Source: JB111 sp049856295
Lineage (GTDB): Bacteria > Actinomycetota > Actinomycetes > Actinomycetales > Actinomycetaceae
Direction: 5' to 3'
Assembly (NCBI RefSeq): GCF_049856295.1
Contig: NZ_JBNDMZ010000012.1
Span: forward strand, 107,255-171,254
Length of the DNA: 64,000 bases
Made by a program: the position numbers and the translations under genes. The notes beneath the pieces were generated by a model. It ran no database searches, had not been told where the DNA came from, and was given only the letters and a program-made list of their open reading frames with translations. Positions 9,313-17,997 of the stretch are shown here, piece by piece; position 1 is the stretch's first letter, and every line of letters begins with the position of its first letter.

Positions 9313-10830
9313 TCATCCGTAGACGGTCTCGCCGTCGCCGGTCTCCTTCGAGATCCGGCGGGCGAGGAAGAGGCCCTCGAGCGCGAGCTCGACGGCCGAG
9401 GCTCGCGAACCGTCGTCCGTGGCGCCGAGCCGGGCGGCCACCTGGTCGTAGACGTCGCCGGCAGTTTCGTCGTCACCGGTGGTCCGGTCCCCTGACGATC
9501 CGTCGCCCGCCGACTCGCCACCGTCGCTCGACCGCCCGTCGTCCCCGGCGGACTCGTCGTCGCCTGCCTGCCCCCCGTCCGCACGACCCGGAATCTCCGG
9601 CAGCGAGGCGAGGAACTCGGCGGCGGTCACCTGCTCGCCGGTGGTGACGACCTCGTCGGCGGCCTCGATCGCCGCGACCAGCGGCCCCAGGTCGATGCCC
9701 GCGAGGTGGGCGCGCACCGTCTCCGCGGTGGCCGTGCGCAGGACGTGCTCGAGGAGCTCGTCCTCGCGGCCCTCCTCGCCGACCTCGAACTCGACCTTGC
9801 CGCCGAGCACGTCGACGGCGGTGCGGACGTCGACGACGCGCGCGACCGCCCGGTCCTCCCCGCGCACGGTGGCGCGGTGCAGGGCGGCGGCCGCCACGGT
9901 CTCGGCGCCGGCGATCGCGAAACGCGCCGAGACGCCGGAGGACTGGTCGACGGCGGAGGACTCGCGCAGGTTTCGCGCGAACCGGGAGAGGATCTCGAGG
10001 ACGGCCGGCGGCACGTCGGCGCCGAGGTGCGCCTCCTGGGTGATGATGGCGATCTCGTCGTCGAGCTCGATCGGGTAGTGCGTGCGGATCTCGGCGCCGA
10101 AGCGGTCCTTGAGGGGGGTGATGATCCGGCCGCGGTTCGTGTAGTCCTCGGGGTTCGCCGTCGCGACGACGAGGACGTCCAGCGGGAGCCGCAGCACGTA
10201 GCCGCGGATCTGGACGTCGCGCTCCTCCATCACGTTGAGCAGCGACACCTGGATGCGTTCGGCCAGGTCGGGGAGCTCGTTGATGGCGACGATGCCGCGG
10301 TGCGAGCGCGGGACCAGCCCGTAGTGGATGGTCTCCGGGTCGCCGAGCCGCCGGCCCTCGGCCACCCGCATCGGGTCGACGTCGCCGATGAGGTCCGCCA
10401 CCGAGGTGTCCGGGGTCGCGAGCTTCTCGACGTAGCGCTCGTCGCGGTGCCGCCAGACGATCGGCAGGTCGTCGCCCAGCTCCGCGGCCCGCGCGCGCGA
10501 GGCGTCGGTGATCGGGTCGAACGGGTGCTCGCCCAGCTCGGAGCCCTCGATGACGGGGGCCCACTCGTCGAGGAGAGCGGCGAGGGTGCGCAGCAGGCGG
10601 GTCTTGCCCTGGCCGCGCTCGCCGAGCAGCGCGATGTCGTGCCCCGCGAGGAGTGCGCGCTCCACCTGCGGCAGCACGGTCCGGGAGAACCCGTGCAGGC
10701 CGGGCCAGGGGTTCTCCCCGGCGGAGAGCGCGGCGAGCAGGTTCTCGCGGATCTCGGTGCGCAGTGTGCGGAAGGTGTGGCCGGAGGAGCGGAGCTCCCC
10801 CACGGTGCTGATGTCTGGGCGATCGCTCAC
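9313..10830 (-). CDS. MoxR/magnesium-chelatase-type AAA+ ATPase
   Basis: A 505-residue AAA+ ATPase with Walker A GERGQGKT (residues 70-77), a BchI-like central region (GIVAINELPDLAERIQ, then NVMEERDVQIRGY and VVATANPEDYTNRGRIITPLKDRF) and an acidic, low-complexity Ser/Asp/Gly stretch near residues 430-465. It should be the ATP-driven partner of the adjacent VWA protein. The GTG start at 10830 is chosen because TACGTT lies exactly 6 nt upstream, which fits a leaderless mRNA. It shares its promoter region with the divergent phosphomutase gene. Confidence 0.85.
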   Translation of the reverse strand: MSDRPDISTVGELRSSGHTFRTLRTEIRENLLAALSAGENPWPGLHGFSRTVLPQVERALLAGHDIALLGERGQGKTRLLRTLAALLDEWAPVIEGSELGEHPFDPITDASRARAAELGDDLPIVWRHRDERYVEKLATPDTSVADLIGDVDPMRVAEGRRLGDPETIHYGLVPRSHRGIVAINELPDLAERIQVSLLNVMEERDVQIRGYVLRLPLDVLVVATANPEDYTNRGRIITPLKDRFGAEIRTHYPIELDDEIAIITQEAHLGADVPPAVLEILSRFARNLRESSAVDQSSGVSARFAIAGAETVAAAALHRATVRGEDRAVARVVDVRTAVDVLGGKVEFEVGEEGREDELLEHVLRTATAETVRAHLAGIDLGPLVAAIEAADEVVTTGEQVTAAEFLASLPEIPGRADGGQAGDDESAGDDGRSSDGGESAGDGSSGDRTTGDDETAGDVYDQVAARLGATDDGSRASAVELALEGLFLARRISKETGDGETVYG

Positions 10831-10836
10831 GTCCCC

Positions 10837-10857
10837 AACGTACGTCGCGCCTACGCT
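10837..10857. promoter_or_regulatory. Compact divergent pair of leaderless -10 elements
   Basis: TACGTT (bottom strand, 10842-10837) lies 6 nt before the ATPase GTG, and TACGCT (10852-10857) lies 7 nt before the phosphomutase ATG. The two start codons are only 34 bp apart, so both transcripts would begin at or next to the start codon. Confidence 0.55.
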
Positions 10858-10864
10858 GGCGTCG

Positions 10865-11524
10865 ATGACCGAGGAGAAGGCGCCCCCGCCCACGCTGGTC
10901 CTGCTGGTACGACACGGCACGACGCCGACGACCGGACGCGTGATGCCCGGCCGCGCGCCCGGACTGAACCTGTCCGATCGGGGTCGTGACCAGGCTGAAC
11001 GCGTCGGTGAGCGGGTGGCAGCGGCGTCGCCGTCGGCGATCTACTCCTCCCCTCTCGAGCGCGCGCGGCAGACCGCCGAGCCCCTGGCCCGCCGCACGGG
11101 GCTGGCGGTCGTCGAGGAGCCCGGGCTGCTCGAGTCCGACGTCGGCGACTGGACCGGTGAGCCGCTCGCGGACCTCGCGCGGCTGCCCGCGTGGCGCACC
11201 GTGCAGGAGAGGCCCGCCGAGTTTCGCTTCCCAGGTGGCGAGAGCCTGCTCGAGATGCAGGAGCGGATGGCGGCCACCCTCGAGTCGGTCCGCGCGGAGC
11301 ACGCGGGGTCGACCGTCGCGTGCTTCTCGCACGCCGACCCGATCAAGGCGGCCCTGTCCTACGCGTTCGATCTCTCCCTCGACCGGTTCCAGCGACTCAC
11401 CGTCTCCCCGTGTTCCGTCTCCGCGATCGCGTACCCCGCCGCGGGCGACGGGGTCCACGGCGATCCCGTGGTCCTCACCGTCAACTCCACGCTCGAGTCG
11501 CTCGGCGACCTGCGGATCTCCTGA
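10865..11524 (+). CDS. Histidine phosphatase superfamily protein (MSMEG_4193-type phosphomutase-like)
   Basis: A 219-residue cytosolic protein with the phosphoglycerate-mutase-like core: catalytic LVRHGTT (His17), YSSPLERARQTAE, and the second catalytic His in FSHADPIK (His156). Its neighbour is an SCO1664-family protein, which identifies it as the actinobacterial MSMEG_4193-type member; the in vivo substrate of that family is not known to me. The ATG at 10865 follows TACGCT by 7 nt, consistent with a leaderless start. The downstream gene begins 10 nt after the stop. Confidence 0.85.
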   Translation: MTEEKAPPPTLVLLVRHGTTPTTGRVMPGRAPGLNLSDRGRDQAERVGERVAAASPSAIYSSPLERARQTAEPLARRTGLAVVEEPGLLESDVGDWTGEPLADLARLPAWRTVQERPAEFRFPGGESLLEMQERMAATLESVRAEHAGSTVACFSHADPIKAALSYAFDLSLDRFQRLTVSPCSVSAIAYPAAGDGVHGDPVVLTVNSTLESLGDLRIS

Positions 11525-11534
11525 GGGCGGCCCG

Positions 11535-12404
11535 GTGGAGGCGGAGCGCGCGACGGGGGAGTGTCCGACGACCGACGAGGCCGCGCAGTCGGGCTCGCCC
11601 CGAGCCGTTGACCTGACGGCGGCGGGGGAGCCCGCGTCGGGAGCCGCCGATCCGTCGGGATCGCCGGACCGGTCCGCGGTGACCGGCCCGGCCGGATCCG
11701 CCGAACCGATCTCCGCGACCGACCTCCTCCTGGACGGCGAGATCTCCCTGCTCGGACAGCTCGCGGACTCGAGCAACGAGACGTTCCTCGTCGAGGTCGC
11801 CGGCGCAGGTGACCCGGTCTGGGCCATCTACAAGCCGGAGCTCGGCGAGGCGCCGCTGCGGGACTTCCCCCCGGGCCTCTACCGGCGCGAGCGCGCGGCC
11901 TACCTGCTGAGCGAGGCGCTGGGCTGGCACCTCGTGCCACGGACCGTGATCCGCGAGGACGCCCCGTTCGGCGTCGGCTCGCTCCAGCGGTTCGTCGAGC
12001 ACGACCGGTCCGCCCACTACTTCACGCTCGTCGACGACGACCCCGCGACCCACGACGACCTGCGGCGGATCGCCGTGTTCGACGCGCTGACCAACAACAC
12101 CGACCGGAAGTCCGGCCACGTGCTCCACGGCGTCGACGGGCGCGTGTGGGGCATCGACCACGGCCTGTGCTTCTCGGCGACACCCAAGCTGCGGACCGTG
12201 ATCTGGGACTTCGCGGGCGAACGTATCGACGCCGACCTGCTGGCCGCGGTCGCCCCGGTCGTCAGCGAGGTCGACGAGGAGATCGCCGCGCTCCTCGACA
12301 ACGACGAGGTTGTGGCTCTGCGTCGTCGTGCGCTGCGGCTGGTGACCGAGGGACGCCTACCCGTCGACCTCACCGGGATGGCCTTCCCCTGGCCGCTCGT
12401 GTAG
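11535..12404 (+). CDS. SCO1664 family protein (PI3/4-kinase-like fold)
   Basis: A 289-residue protein. The first 65 residues are disordered (Ser/Ala/Pro/Asp rich); the core has FLVEVAGAGDPVWAIYKPELGEAPL, LSEALGWHLVPRTV, AVFDALTNNTDRKSGH and WGIDHGLCF, the actinobacterial family distantly related to phosphatidylinositol 3/4-kinases (family knowledge). The NNTDRKSGH and IDHG motifs look like the catalytic and metal-binding loops of a kinase-like fold. The GTG at 11535 has TGAGGG 7 nt upstream. In many actinobacteria a DUF3090 gene lies between this gene and the phosphomutase; here the two are adjacent without it. Confidence 0.82.
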   Translation: MEAERATGECPTTDEAAQSGSPRAVDLTAAGEPASGAADPSGSPDRSAVTGPAGSAEPISATDLLLDGEISLLGQLADSSNETFLVEVAGAGDPVWAIYKPELGEAPLRDFPPGLYRRERAAYLLSEALGWHLVPRTVIREDAPFGVGSLQRFVEHDRSAHYFTLVDDDPATHDDLRRIAVFDALTNNTDRKSGHVLHGVDGRVWGIDHGLCFSATPKLRTVIWDFAGERIDADLLAAVAPVVSEVDEEIAALLDNDEVVALRRRALRLVTEGRLPVDLTGMAFPWPLV

Positions 12405-12438
12405 CCCAGGGGCGCGGGGGTGAGGCACCCGCCACCGG

Positions 12439-12536
12439 GTCGAGAGTGCGAGTGAGCCGGCGCGCCCGATGGCCATCGCCGCCTCCCCACCGCACTCTCG
12501 ACGGGAAGCAGTCCGACAAACCGCAATCTCGATGAG
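12439..12536. repeat. Three-copy repeat array plus a decayed fourth copy
   Basis: A leftward B copy (12439-12456), a rightward B copy (12487-12503) and a rightward A copy (12515-12536), followed at about 12541-12560 by CTCCCAACCGCACCGTCGGC, which keeps only the left half of an element. It lies between two co-oriented genes, so it is not confined to convergent gene ends. Confidence 0.8.
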
Positions 12537-12616
12537 GGGTCTCCCAACCGCACCGTCGGCATACGGGGGAAGGGTGACGCGTCGCCCGGGCGTGGCCGAT
12601 GCGTCATCCTGGGTGC

Positions 12617-13435
12617 GTGGCTACCTACGCGGCACTGGACCGGTTCGACTTCGACGTGGCGCTGCTCGTCGCCACGCACGACGACGGCGTCGTCTCCTCC
12701 GACGGCGACGTCGCGAAGGTCTTCCCCTGGAAGTCCGTGACGAAGCTGCTCACCGCGACCGCGACACTGATCGCCGTCGAGGCCGGGCACCTCACGCTCG
12801 ACGAGCCCGCCGGCCCCGAGGGCTCGACCGTCCGCCACCTCCTCGCCCACGCCTCCGGCCTGCCGATGGACGCCGGCGGCCCGACGCAGCCCCCGGAGAA
12901 GCGGCGCGTCTACTCCAACCTCGGATTCGAGACGCTCGGCGAGCTCGTCGGGAGCCGCGTGGGCATGCCGATCAACGACTGGGTCCGCGCCCAGGTGGTC
13001 GAGCCGCTCGGGCTGACGTCCGTGGTGACCGAGGGCAGCTGCGCGCACGGCTACTCGGGCTCGACCGCCGACCTCATGACCTACGGGTTCGAGCTGCTCG
13101 ACCCGGCGCTGATCTCGGCCGACCTCCACGCCGACGCCACGGCCACCGTGTTCCCGGGGCTGTCCGGCGTGCTGCCCGGATTCGGCCGGCAGACCCACAA
13201 CGACTGGGGCCTCGGCTTCGAGATCCGCGCCGACAAGGACCCGCACTGGACCGGACCTGGCGTTTCCTCGACGACGTTCGGCCACTTCGGGCAGTCCGGA
13301 TCGTTCCTGTGGGTCGACCCGACACGGCGCGCCGCGGCGGCGTTCCTCGGGGACAAGGGCTTCGACACCGAGGTCCACGGCGCTATCTGGCCCGAGCTCA
13401 ACGAGCAGGTCGTCGCCGCGCTCGACGCGCGCTGA
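12617..13435 (+). CDS. Serine beta-lactamase/transpeptidase-like hydrolase (class C-type fold)
   Basis: A 272-residue protein of the beta-lactamase-related serine hydrolase superfamily. Visible motifs are SVTK (Ser40-Lys43, the nucleophile and base), YSN (99-101) and FGHFGQSGS near the C-terminus in place of the usual HTG. LLAHASGLPMD is the conserved follow-on to the SxxK region. No signal peptide is seen, so it is probably cytoplasmic, an esterase or peptidase rather than a resistance enzyme (inference). The GTG at 12617 lies 6 nt after CATCCT; an upstream in-frame ATG at 12599 is an alternative. Confidence 0.82.
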   Translation: MATYAALDRFDFDVALLVATHDDGVVSSDGDVAKVFPWKSVTKLLTATATLIAVEAGHLTLDEPAGPEGSTVRHLLAHASGLPMDAGGPTQPPEKRRVYSNLGFETLGELVGSRVGMPINDWVRAQVVEPLGLTSVVTEGSCAHGYSGSTADLMTYGFELLDPALISADLHADATATVFPGLSGVLPGFGRQTHNDWGLGFEIRADKDPHWTGPGVSSTTFGHFGQSGSFLWVDPTRRAAAAFLGDKGFDTEVHGAIWPELNEQVVAALDAR

Positions 13436-13472
13436 GTCGCTCGCCGCGCGGTAGGACGCGGGGTAGCCGGCG

Positions 13473-14138
13473 TCAGAGGTCCCGCGGCACCACGACGAGC
13501 CAGGCGAGCGTCGCCAGCTGACCGATCACCGCCAGCGCGACGAGGTGGCCGAAGATGATGGAGACCGGGCTGACGAGGGCGATCACGGCCGCGGCACCAC
13601 CGAGCCCTGCTCGCACACCGTCGATGAGGTTCTCGTCCCGGAGACGCCAGGCGGCCACGGCCGTGACGACCCCCAGCCCGACCGCCGTCGGGTACAGCCA
13701 CAGGCCGAGCGCCAGGAGGACGAGTACCGAGGGTGCGAGGGCATCCTGCGCCGCGTCGATGTGCGCCGTGCGGTCCACCAGGTGAGCGACCCAGGACACC
13801 ACGGCGGCCACCGCGGCCGCGCCGCCGGCGAGCAGTCCGCCGACGGCTGCCAGGTCGGGCAGGGAGTCGTGCTCCCCGAACGCCCGTAGGAGGCCGCGCA
13901 TGCGCAGACCGACCATCGGGAGGAGGAGCCCGAGCGGCAGCAGGAAGGCCGCGGCCTGCCACCGCGGCTCGACGTGCTGGAACTGCTCCAGCACGTCGTC
14001 GACCGGCTGCCAGAGGATGTCGAAGGGGCCGAAGATCTGACTGAGGAGGGTGAGCCCTGCGACGACGCAGAACAGCGCGGCCGGGACCGCCCAGGCGGCC
14101 GGCGAGGCGCCGGTGTGCTTGCGCTCGACGCGACCCAC
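13473..14138 (-). CDS. Integral membrane protein, about six helices, unknown
   Basis: A 221-residue hydrophobic protein with about six segments separated by short loops; the loop FGPFDILWQPVDDVLEQFQHVEPRW after the first helix is probably outside. No family recognised. The GTG start at 14138 follows CGGAG six bases upstream. The 3' end converges with the serine hydrolase gene, leaving 37 bp between them. Confidence 0.72.
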   Translation of the reverse strand: MGRVERKHTGASPAAWAVPAALFCVVAGLTLLSQIFGPFDILWQPVDDVLEQFQHVEPRWQAAAFLLPLGLLLPMVGLRMRGLLRAFGEHDSLPDLAAVGGLLAGGAAAVAAVVSWVAHLVDRTAHIDAAQDALAPSVLVLLALGLWLYPTAVGLGVVTAVAAWRLRDENLIDGVRAGLGGAAAVIALVSPVSIIFGHLVALAVIGQLATLAWLVVVPRDL

Positions 14139-14226
14139 GCGGGACTCCGTTCATGCAGGCGACAGGTTCGGCCCCACCATAGGCAGCGGCCGTGCCGACG
14201 GCGCCGGAGCAGCCGCCCCTACGGCC

Positions 14227-15018
14227 TCACAACGACAGGTCGACGTCGACGATCACCGGTGCGTGGTCGGATGCCCCCTTGCCCTTGCGCTCCTCGCGGT
14301 CGACGTGCGCGTCGGTGACCATCGTCGACAGCTCGGGGGAGGCGTAGACGAAGTCGATGCGCATGCCCTCGCCCTTGGGGAACCTCAGCTGCTGGTAGTC
14401 CCAGTACGTGTAGACGCCGGGCGTGTGCGGGCGCGTGACCTCGGCGTAGCCGGCGTCCTCGAACGCCCCGAACGCCGCCCGCTCGGGTGCCGTCACGTGG
14501 GTCTTCCCCTCGAAGAACTCCATGCTCCACACGTCCTCGTCGAGCGGCGCCACGTTCCAGTCACCCATGAGGGCGATGCGCCTGTCGCCGTCGTCCTCGA
14601 GCCAACCCCGGGCGACGTCCTTGAGCGTGCCCAGCCACTCGAGCTTGTACGCGTAGTGCGGGTGGTCGATCTCCCGACCGTTCGGCACGTAGAGGCTCCA
14701 CACCTTCACCCCGCCGCACAGCGCGCCGATCGCGCGGGCCTCGGCCACGGGCGGGTCGCCGAACTCGGGCATGCCGGGGAACCCCACGGCCACGTCGTTG
14801 AGCCCCACCCGCGACGCGATCGCCACGCCGTTCCACTGGTTGAGCCCGTGCAGCGCGACCTCGTAGCCGGCCTCCTCGAACGCCGCCATCGGGAACTGCT
14901 CGGGCTTGCACTTGAGCTCCTGCATGGCCAGGACGTCGACGTCCCACCGCTCGAGGAACGCGACGACGCGGTCGATGCGTGTCCGGATGGAGTTGACGTT
15001 CCAGGTGGCGATGCGCAT
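14227..15018 (-). CDS. xth: Exodeoxyribonuclease III / AP endonuclease
   Basis: A 263-residue member of the endonuclease/exonuclease/phosphatase family that cuts at abasic sites and trims 3' ends in base-excision repair. Motifs: MRIATWNVNSIRTR at the start, LAMQELKC (metal-binding Glu), LYVPNG, MGDWNVAP (Asp/Asn), MRIDFVYAS and GASDHAPVIVD (catalytic Asp-His). Length is typical. The ATG at 15018 lies exactly 6 nt after TAGCGT, suggesting a leaderless mRNA. It diverges from the aldehyde dehydrogenase gene. Confidence 0.95.
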   Translation of the reverse strand: MRIATWNVNSIRTRIDRVVAFLERWDVDVLAMQELKCKPEQFPMAAFEEAGYEVALHGLNQWNGVAIASRVGLNDVAVGFPGMPEFGDPPVAEARAIGALCGGVKVWSLYVPNGREIDHPHYAYKLEWLGTLKDVARGWLEDDGDRRIALMGDWNVAPLDEDVWSMEFFEGKTHVTAPERAAFGAFEDAGYAEVTRPHTPGVYTYWDYQQLRFPKGEGMRIDFVYASPELSTMVTDAHVDREERKGKGASDHAPVIVDVDLSL

Positions 15019-15024
15019 GGCACC

Positions 15025-15030
15025 ACGCTA
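15025..15030 (-). promoter_or_regulatory. Leaderless -10 hexamer of xth
   Basis: TAGCGT on the bottom strand, 6 nt before the ATG. Confidence 0.5.
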
Positions 15031-15036
15031 GCCGCG

Positions 15037-15097
15037 CCCACCGACGCGCATCACCCCGCGCAGCACCCCTCACCCACCGACGCGCATCACCCCGCGC
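15037..15097. repeat. 25-bp direct repeat, 36-bp period
   Basis: A 25-bp unit beginning CCCACCGACGCGCATCACC occurs at 15037-15061 and again at 15073-15097, just upstream of xth in the divergent interval before the aldehyde dehydrogenase. It is unrelated to the dispersed family. No function is evident. Confidence 0.6.
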
Positions 15098-15217
15098 CGC
15101 AGCGCTCACCCCCCATCACAACTCCGACAACCCGGACAACCCCGACACCCGCCCACACCCACCTCGCACATCTGCGCGACCTGCCGACCCGACCTGCCAC
15201 CGGCCGCCCGACCTCCC

Positions 15218-15223
15218 TATGCT
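15218..15223 (+). promoter_or_regulatory. Candidate -10 element of aldehyde dehydrogenase gene
   Basis: TATGCT is the best -10 match before the gene and would give a 5' leader of about 45 nt containing the AAGGAG ribosome-binding site. No convincing -35 is visible. Confidence 0.35.
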
Positions 15224-15276
15224 CGAGGGACCCGCCACACCGACGTGGCACTGACGCCGAAGGAGTCGTGACCCGA

Positions 15277-16800
15277 ATGACCGTCTACGCCAACCCGGGC
15301 ACCGAGTCGAGCATCGTCAACTACCGCACGCGGTACGACCACTGGATCAACGGCGAGTACCGCGCCCCGGTCAACGGGCGCTACTTCGAGAACCCGAGCC
15401 CGCTGACGGGCAAGACCTTCACGGAGGTCGCCCGCGGCGACGCGGACGACATCGAGGCCGCCCTCGACGCCGCGCACGCCGCCGCCCCCGCCTGGGGCAA
15501 GACGTCGGCCACGGAGCGCGCGATCATCCTCAACAAGATCGCCGACCGCATCGAGGAGAACCTCGAGGAGATCGCCGTCGCGGAGACCTGGGAGAACGGC
15601 AAGCCCGTCCGCGAGACCCTCGTCGCCGACATCCCGCTCGCGATCGACCACTTCCGCTACTTCGCCGGGGCGATCCGCGCCCAGGAGGGCAGCATCACCG
15701 AGATCGACGGCGACACGATCGCGTACCACTTCAACGAGCCGCTCGGCGTCGTCGGGCAGATCATCCCCTGGAACTTCCCCATCCTCATGGCGGTGTGGAA
15801 GCTCGCCCCGGCGCTCGCTGCCGGCAACGCGATCGTGCTCAAGCCGGCCGAGCAGACGCCGACGTCGATCCTCTACCTGGTCGAGAAGATCGCCGACCTG
15901 CTGCCCCCGGGCGTCCTCAACGTCGTCAACGGGTTCGGCGCCGAGGCCGGCAAGCCGCTCGCCTCGAACCCCCGCATCCGCAAGATCGCCTTCACCGGCG
16001 AGACCACGACCGGCCGGCTGATCATGCAGTACGCCAGCCAGAACATCATCCCGGTCACCCTCGAGCTCGGCGGCAAGAGCCCGAACATCTTCTTCTCCGA
16101 CATCGCCCAGGCGAAGGACGACTTCTACGACAAGGCGCTCGAGGGCTTCACGATGTTCGCCCTCAACCAGGGCGAGGTCTGCACGTGCCCGTCGCGCGCG
16201 CTCGTCTCGGGGGACATCTACGACTCGTTCATGGCCGACGCCATCGAGCGCACCCGCGCCGTCAAGGCCGGCAACCCGCTCGACACCGAGACGATGGTCG
16301 GCGCCCAGGCCAGCAACGACCAGCTCGAGAAGATCCTGTCCTACATCGACATCGGCAAGCAGGAGGGCGCCAAGGTCCTCCTCGGCGGCGAGCGGCTCGA
16401 GCACGACGGCGAGCTCGGCGGCGGCTACTACGTGGCACCGACGATCTTCGAGGGCCAGAACTCGATGCGGATCTTCCAGGAGGAGATCTTCGGCCCGGTC
16501 GTGTCCGTGGCCAGGTTCGACGGCTTCGACGACGCGATCTCGATCGCCAACGACACGCTCTACGGCCTCGGCGCCGGCGTCTGGTCCCGCGAGGCGACGA
16601 CCTGCTACCGCGCCGGTCGCGCGATCCAGGCGGGCCGCGTGTGGACGAACACCTACCACCAGTACCCCGCGGGTGCGGCGTTCGGCGGCTACAAGGGCTC
16701 GGGCATCGGGCGCGAGAACCACCAGATGATGCTCAGCCACTACCAGCAGACCAAGAACCTCCTGGTCAGCTACGCACCGAAGCGGCTCGGCTTCTTCTGA
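15277..16800 (+). CDS. NAD-dependent aldehyde dehydrogenase (ExaC/acetaldehyde dehydrogenase type)
   Basis: A 507-residue cytoplasmic aldehyde dehydrogenase. Motifs: IIPWNFPILMAVWKLAPALAAGN, KPAEQTP, the Glu-containing LELGGKSPNI, the catalytic cysteine region FALNQGEVCTCPSRALV, and EEIFGPVVSV. Length and sequence style match ExaC-like enzymes that oxidise acetaldehyde and related short aldehydes (family knowledge). The adjacent DUF779 gene is the usual companion of this subgroup and strengthens the call. ATG 15277 is preferred over GTG 15268 because AAGGAG at 15260-15265 is too close to the GTG. Confidence 0.92.
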   Translation: MTVYANPGTESSIVNYRTRYDHWINGEYRAPVNGRYFENPSPLTGKTFTEVARGDADDIEAALDAAHAAAPAWGKTSATERAIILNKIADRIEENLEEIAVAETWENGKPVRETLVADIPLAIDHFRYFAGAIRAQEGSITEIDGDTIAYHFNEPLGVVGQIIPWNFPILMAVWKLAPALAAGNAIVLKPAEQTPTSILYLVEKIADLLPPGVLNVVNGFGAEAGKPLASNPRIRKIAFTGETTTGRLIMQYASQNIIPVTLELGGKSPNIFFSDIAQAKDDFYDKALEGFTMFALNQGEVCTCPSRALVSGDIYDSFMADAIERTRAVKAGNPLDTETMVGAQASNDQLEKILSYIDIGKQEGAKVLLGGERLEHDGELGGGYYVAPTIFEGQNSMRIFQEEIFGPVVSVARFDGFDDAISIANDTLYGLGAGVWSREATTCYRAGRAIQAGRVWTNTYHQYPAGAAFGGYKGSGIGRENHQMMLSHYQQTKNLLVSYAPKRLGFF

Positions 16801-16813
16801 GCCGCCCGACGGC

Positions 16814-16843
16814 GGGTGCCCGGCCCGGGCGGGCCGGGCACCC
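16814..16843. terminator. GC-rich hairpin between aldehyde dehydrogenase and DUF779 genes
   Basis: A 13-bp perfect stem (GGGTGCCCGGCCC with its complement) around a GGGC loop, ending 15 nt before the next start. No U-tract, so it may act as an attenuator or as an mRNA-stabilising hairpin in an operon. Confidence 0.5.
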
Positions 16844-16858
16844 CGGGAAGGACCTGAC

Positions 16859-17305
16859 ATGACGACGACGGAGCGGGTCGCGCTCACCGACGACGCGGCG
16901 GCGCTGCTGCGGCGGCTGCGCGCCACGCACGGCGAGCTGATGTTCCACCAGTCCGGCGGCTGCTGCGACGGGTCGTCGCCCATGTGCTTCGCGCAGGGCG
17001 ACTTCCTCACCGGCGACGCCGACGTCCACCTCGGCGACCTCACCGTGCCCGCGGAGGAGGGGGCCGGCGGCGGGTCGGGCGATGCGTTCACCGTGCCCGT
17101 GTGGATGAGCCGCAACCAGTTCGAGGTGTGGCGGCACACGCACCTGACGATCGACGTCGTGGCCGGCCGCGGGGCGGGCTTCTCCCTCGAGGCGCCCGAC
17201 GGCGTGCGGTTCCTCATCCGCTCGCGCCTGTTCACGGACGCCGAGGCCGAGGCGCTCGGCGTCGACGACGCGTCGCGCGTGGGGGAAGCGGCGACCGCGG
17301 GCTGA
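16859..17305 (+). CDS. DUF779 domain protein
   Basis: A 148-residue soluble protein with HQSGGCCDGSSPMC, a cysteine-rich segment that could bind metal, followed by FHIGD-like and PVWMSRNQFEVWRHTHLTIDVV segments typical of DUF779. Genes of this family routinely follow ExaC-type aldehyde dehydrogenases; the role is unknown but is presumably linked to aldehyde oxidation (context inference). The ATG at 16859 follows GGAAGGA at good spacing. Confidence 0.85.
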   Translation: MTTTERVALTDDAAALLRRLRATHGELMFHQSGGCCDGSSPMCFAQGDFLTGDADVHLGDLTVPAEEGAGGGSGDAFTVPVWMSRNQFEVWRHTHLTIDVVAGRGAGFSLEAPDGVRFLIRSRLFTDAEAEALGVDDASRVGEAATAG

Positions 17306-17317
17306 GTCCCGGCGTCG

Positions 17318-17340
17318 GGGGCGGGCACTCGACCCGCCCC
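17318..17340. terminator. Hairpin terminator after DUF779 gene
   Basis: An 8-bp GGGGCGGG/CCCGCCCC stem with a 7-nt loop shortly after the stop codon, without a U-tract. Confidence 0.5.
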
Positions 17341-17397
17341 TGACGTCCGGCGCGCGTGCCGCCGCGGGGTGAGCATCGGCGTCGGGCGCGGGCCGGA

Positions 17398-17403
17398 TAC
17401 CCT
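17398..17403 (+). promoter_or_regulatory. Leaderless -10 hexamer of pyrE
   Basis: TACCCT lies 6 nt before the GTG start of pyrE. Confidence 0.5.
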
Positions 17404-17409
17404 CGGCGC

Positions 17410-17997
17410 GTGACCTCGACGCCCGCCCCCGCCGCGAACGACCCCCAGCGCGCCCGCCTTGCCTCCTACGTCGCCGACCTCGGTGTCGTGCGCGGGCGCG
17501 TCGTGCTGTCCTCGGGCAAGGAGTCCGACTACTACGTCGACATGCGCCGCGTGACGCTCCACCACGAGGCGGGGCCGCTGCTCGGGCACGTCCTGCTCGA
17601 CCTGCTCGAGGAGGAGGGGCTCGGGGTCGGCGAGATCGACGCCGTCGGCGGCCTCACCCTCGGCGCCGACCCGGTGGCGCTCGCGATCATGCACGCGGCG
17701 GCGTCGCGGGGGCAGGCGCTCGACGCGTTCGTCGTGCGCAAGGAGGCCAAGGCGCACGGCATGCAGCGGCGGATCGAGGGGCCGGACATCACGGGGCGGC
17801 GGGTCGTCGTCGTCGAGGACACGTCCACCACGGGCGGGTCCGCGCTGACCGCCGCGCACGCGGTCCAGGAGGCGGGCGCCGAGATCGCGGCCGTCCTCGT
17901 GGTCCTCGACCGGGCGACCGGCGCGCGCGAGGCCGTCGAGGCGCAGGGCCACCGGTACCTCAACGCGCTCGAGCTCGCCGACGTCGGACTTGACTGA
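17410..17997 (+). CDS. pyrE: Orotate phosphoribosyltransferase
   Basis: A 195-residue enzyme converting orotate and PRPP to OMP in pyrimidine synthesis. Visible: LSSGKESDYYVDMRR near the N-terminus, GGLTLGADPVALAI, the flexible-loop region VVRKEAKAHGMQRRIEG, and the PRPP-binding loop RRVVVVEDTSTTGGSALTAA. Length is normal. The GTG start is set by TACCCT six bases upstream. The last codons overlap the next gene by 8 nt. Confidence 0.95.
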   Translation: MTSTPAPAANDPQRARLASYVADLGVVRGRVVLSSGKESDYYVDMRRVTLHHEAGPLLGHVLLDLLEEEGLGVGEIDAVGGLTLGADPVALAIMHAAASRGQALDAFVVRKEAKAHGMQRRIEGPDITGRRVVVVEDTSTTGGSALTAAHAVQEAGAEIAAVLVVLDRATGAREAVEAQGHRYLNALELADVGLD

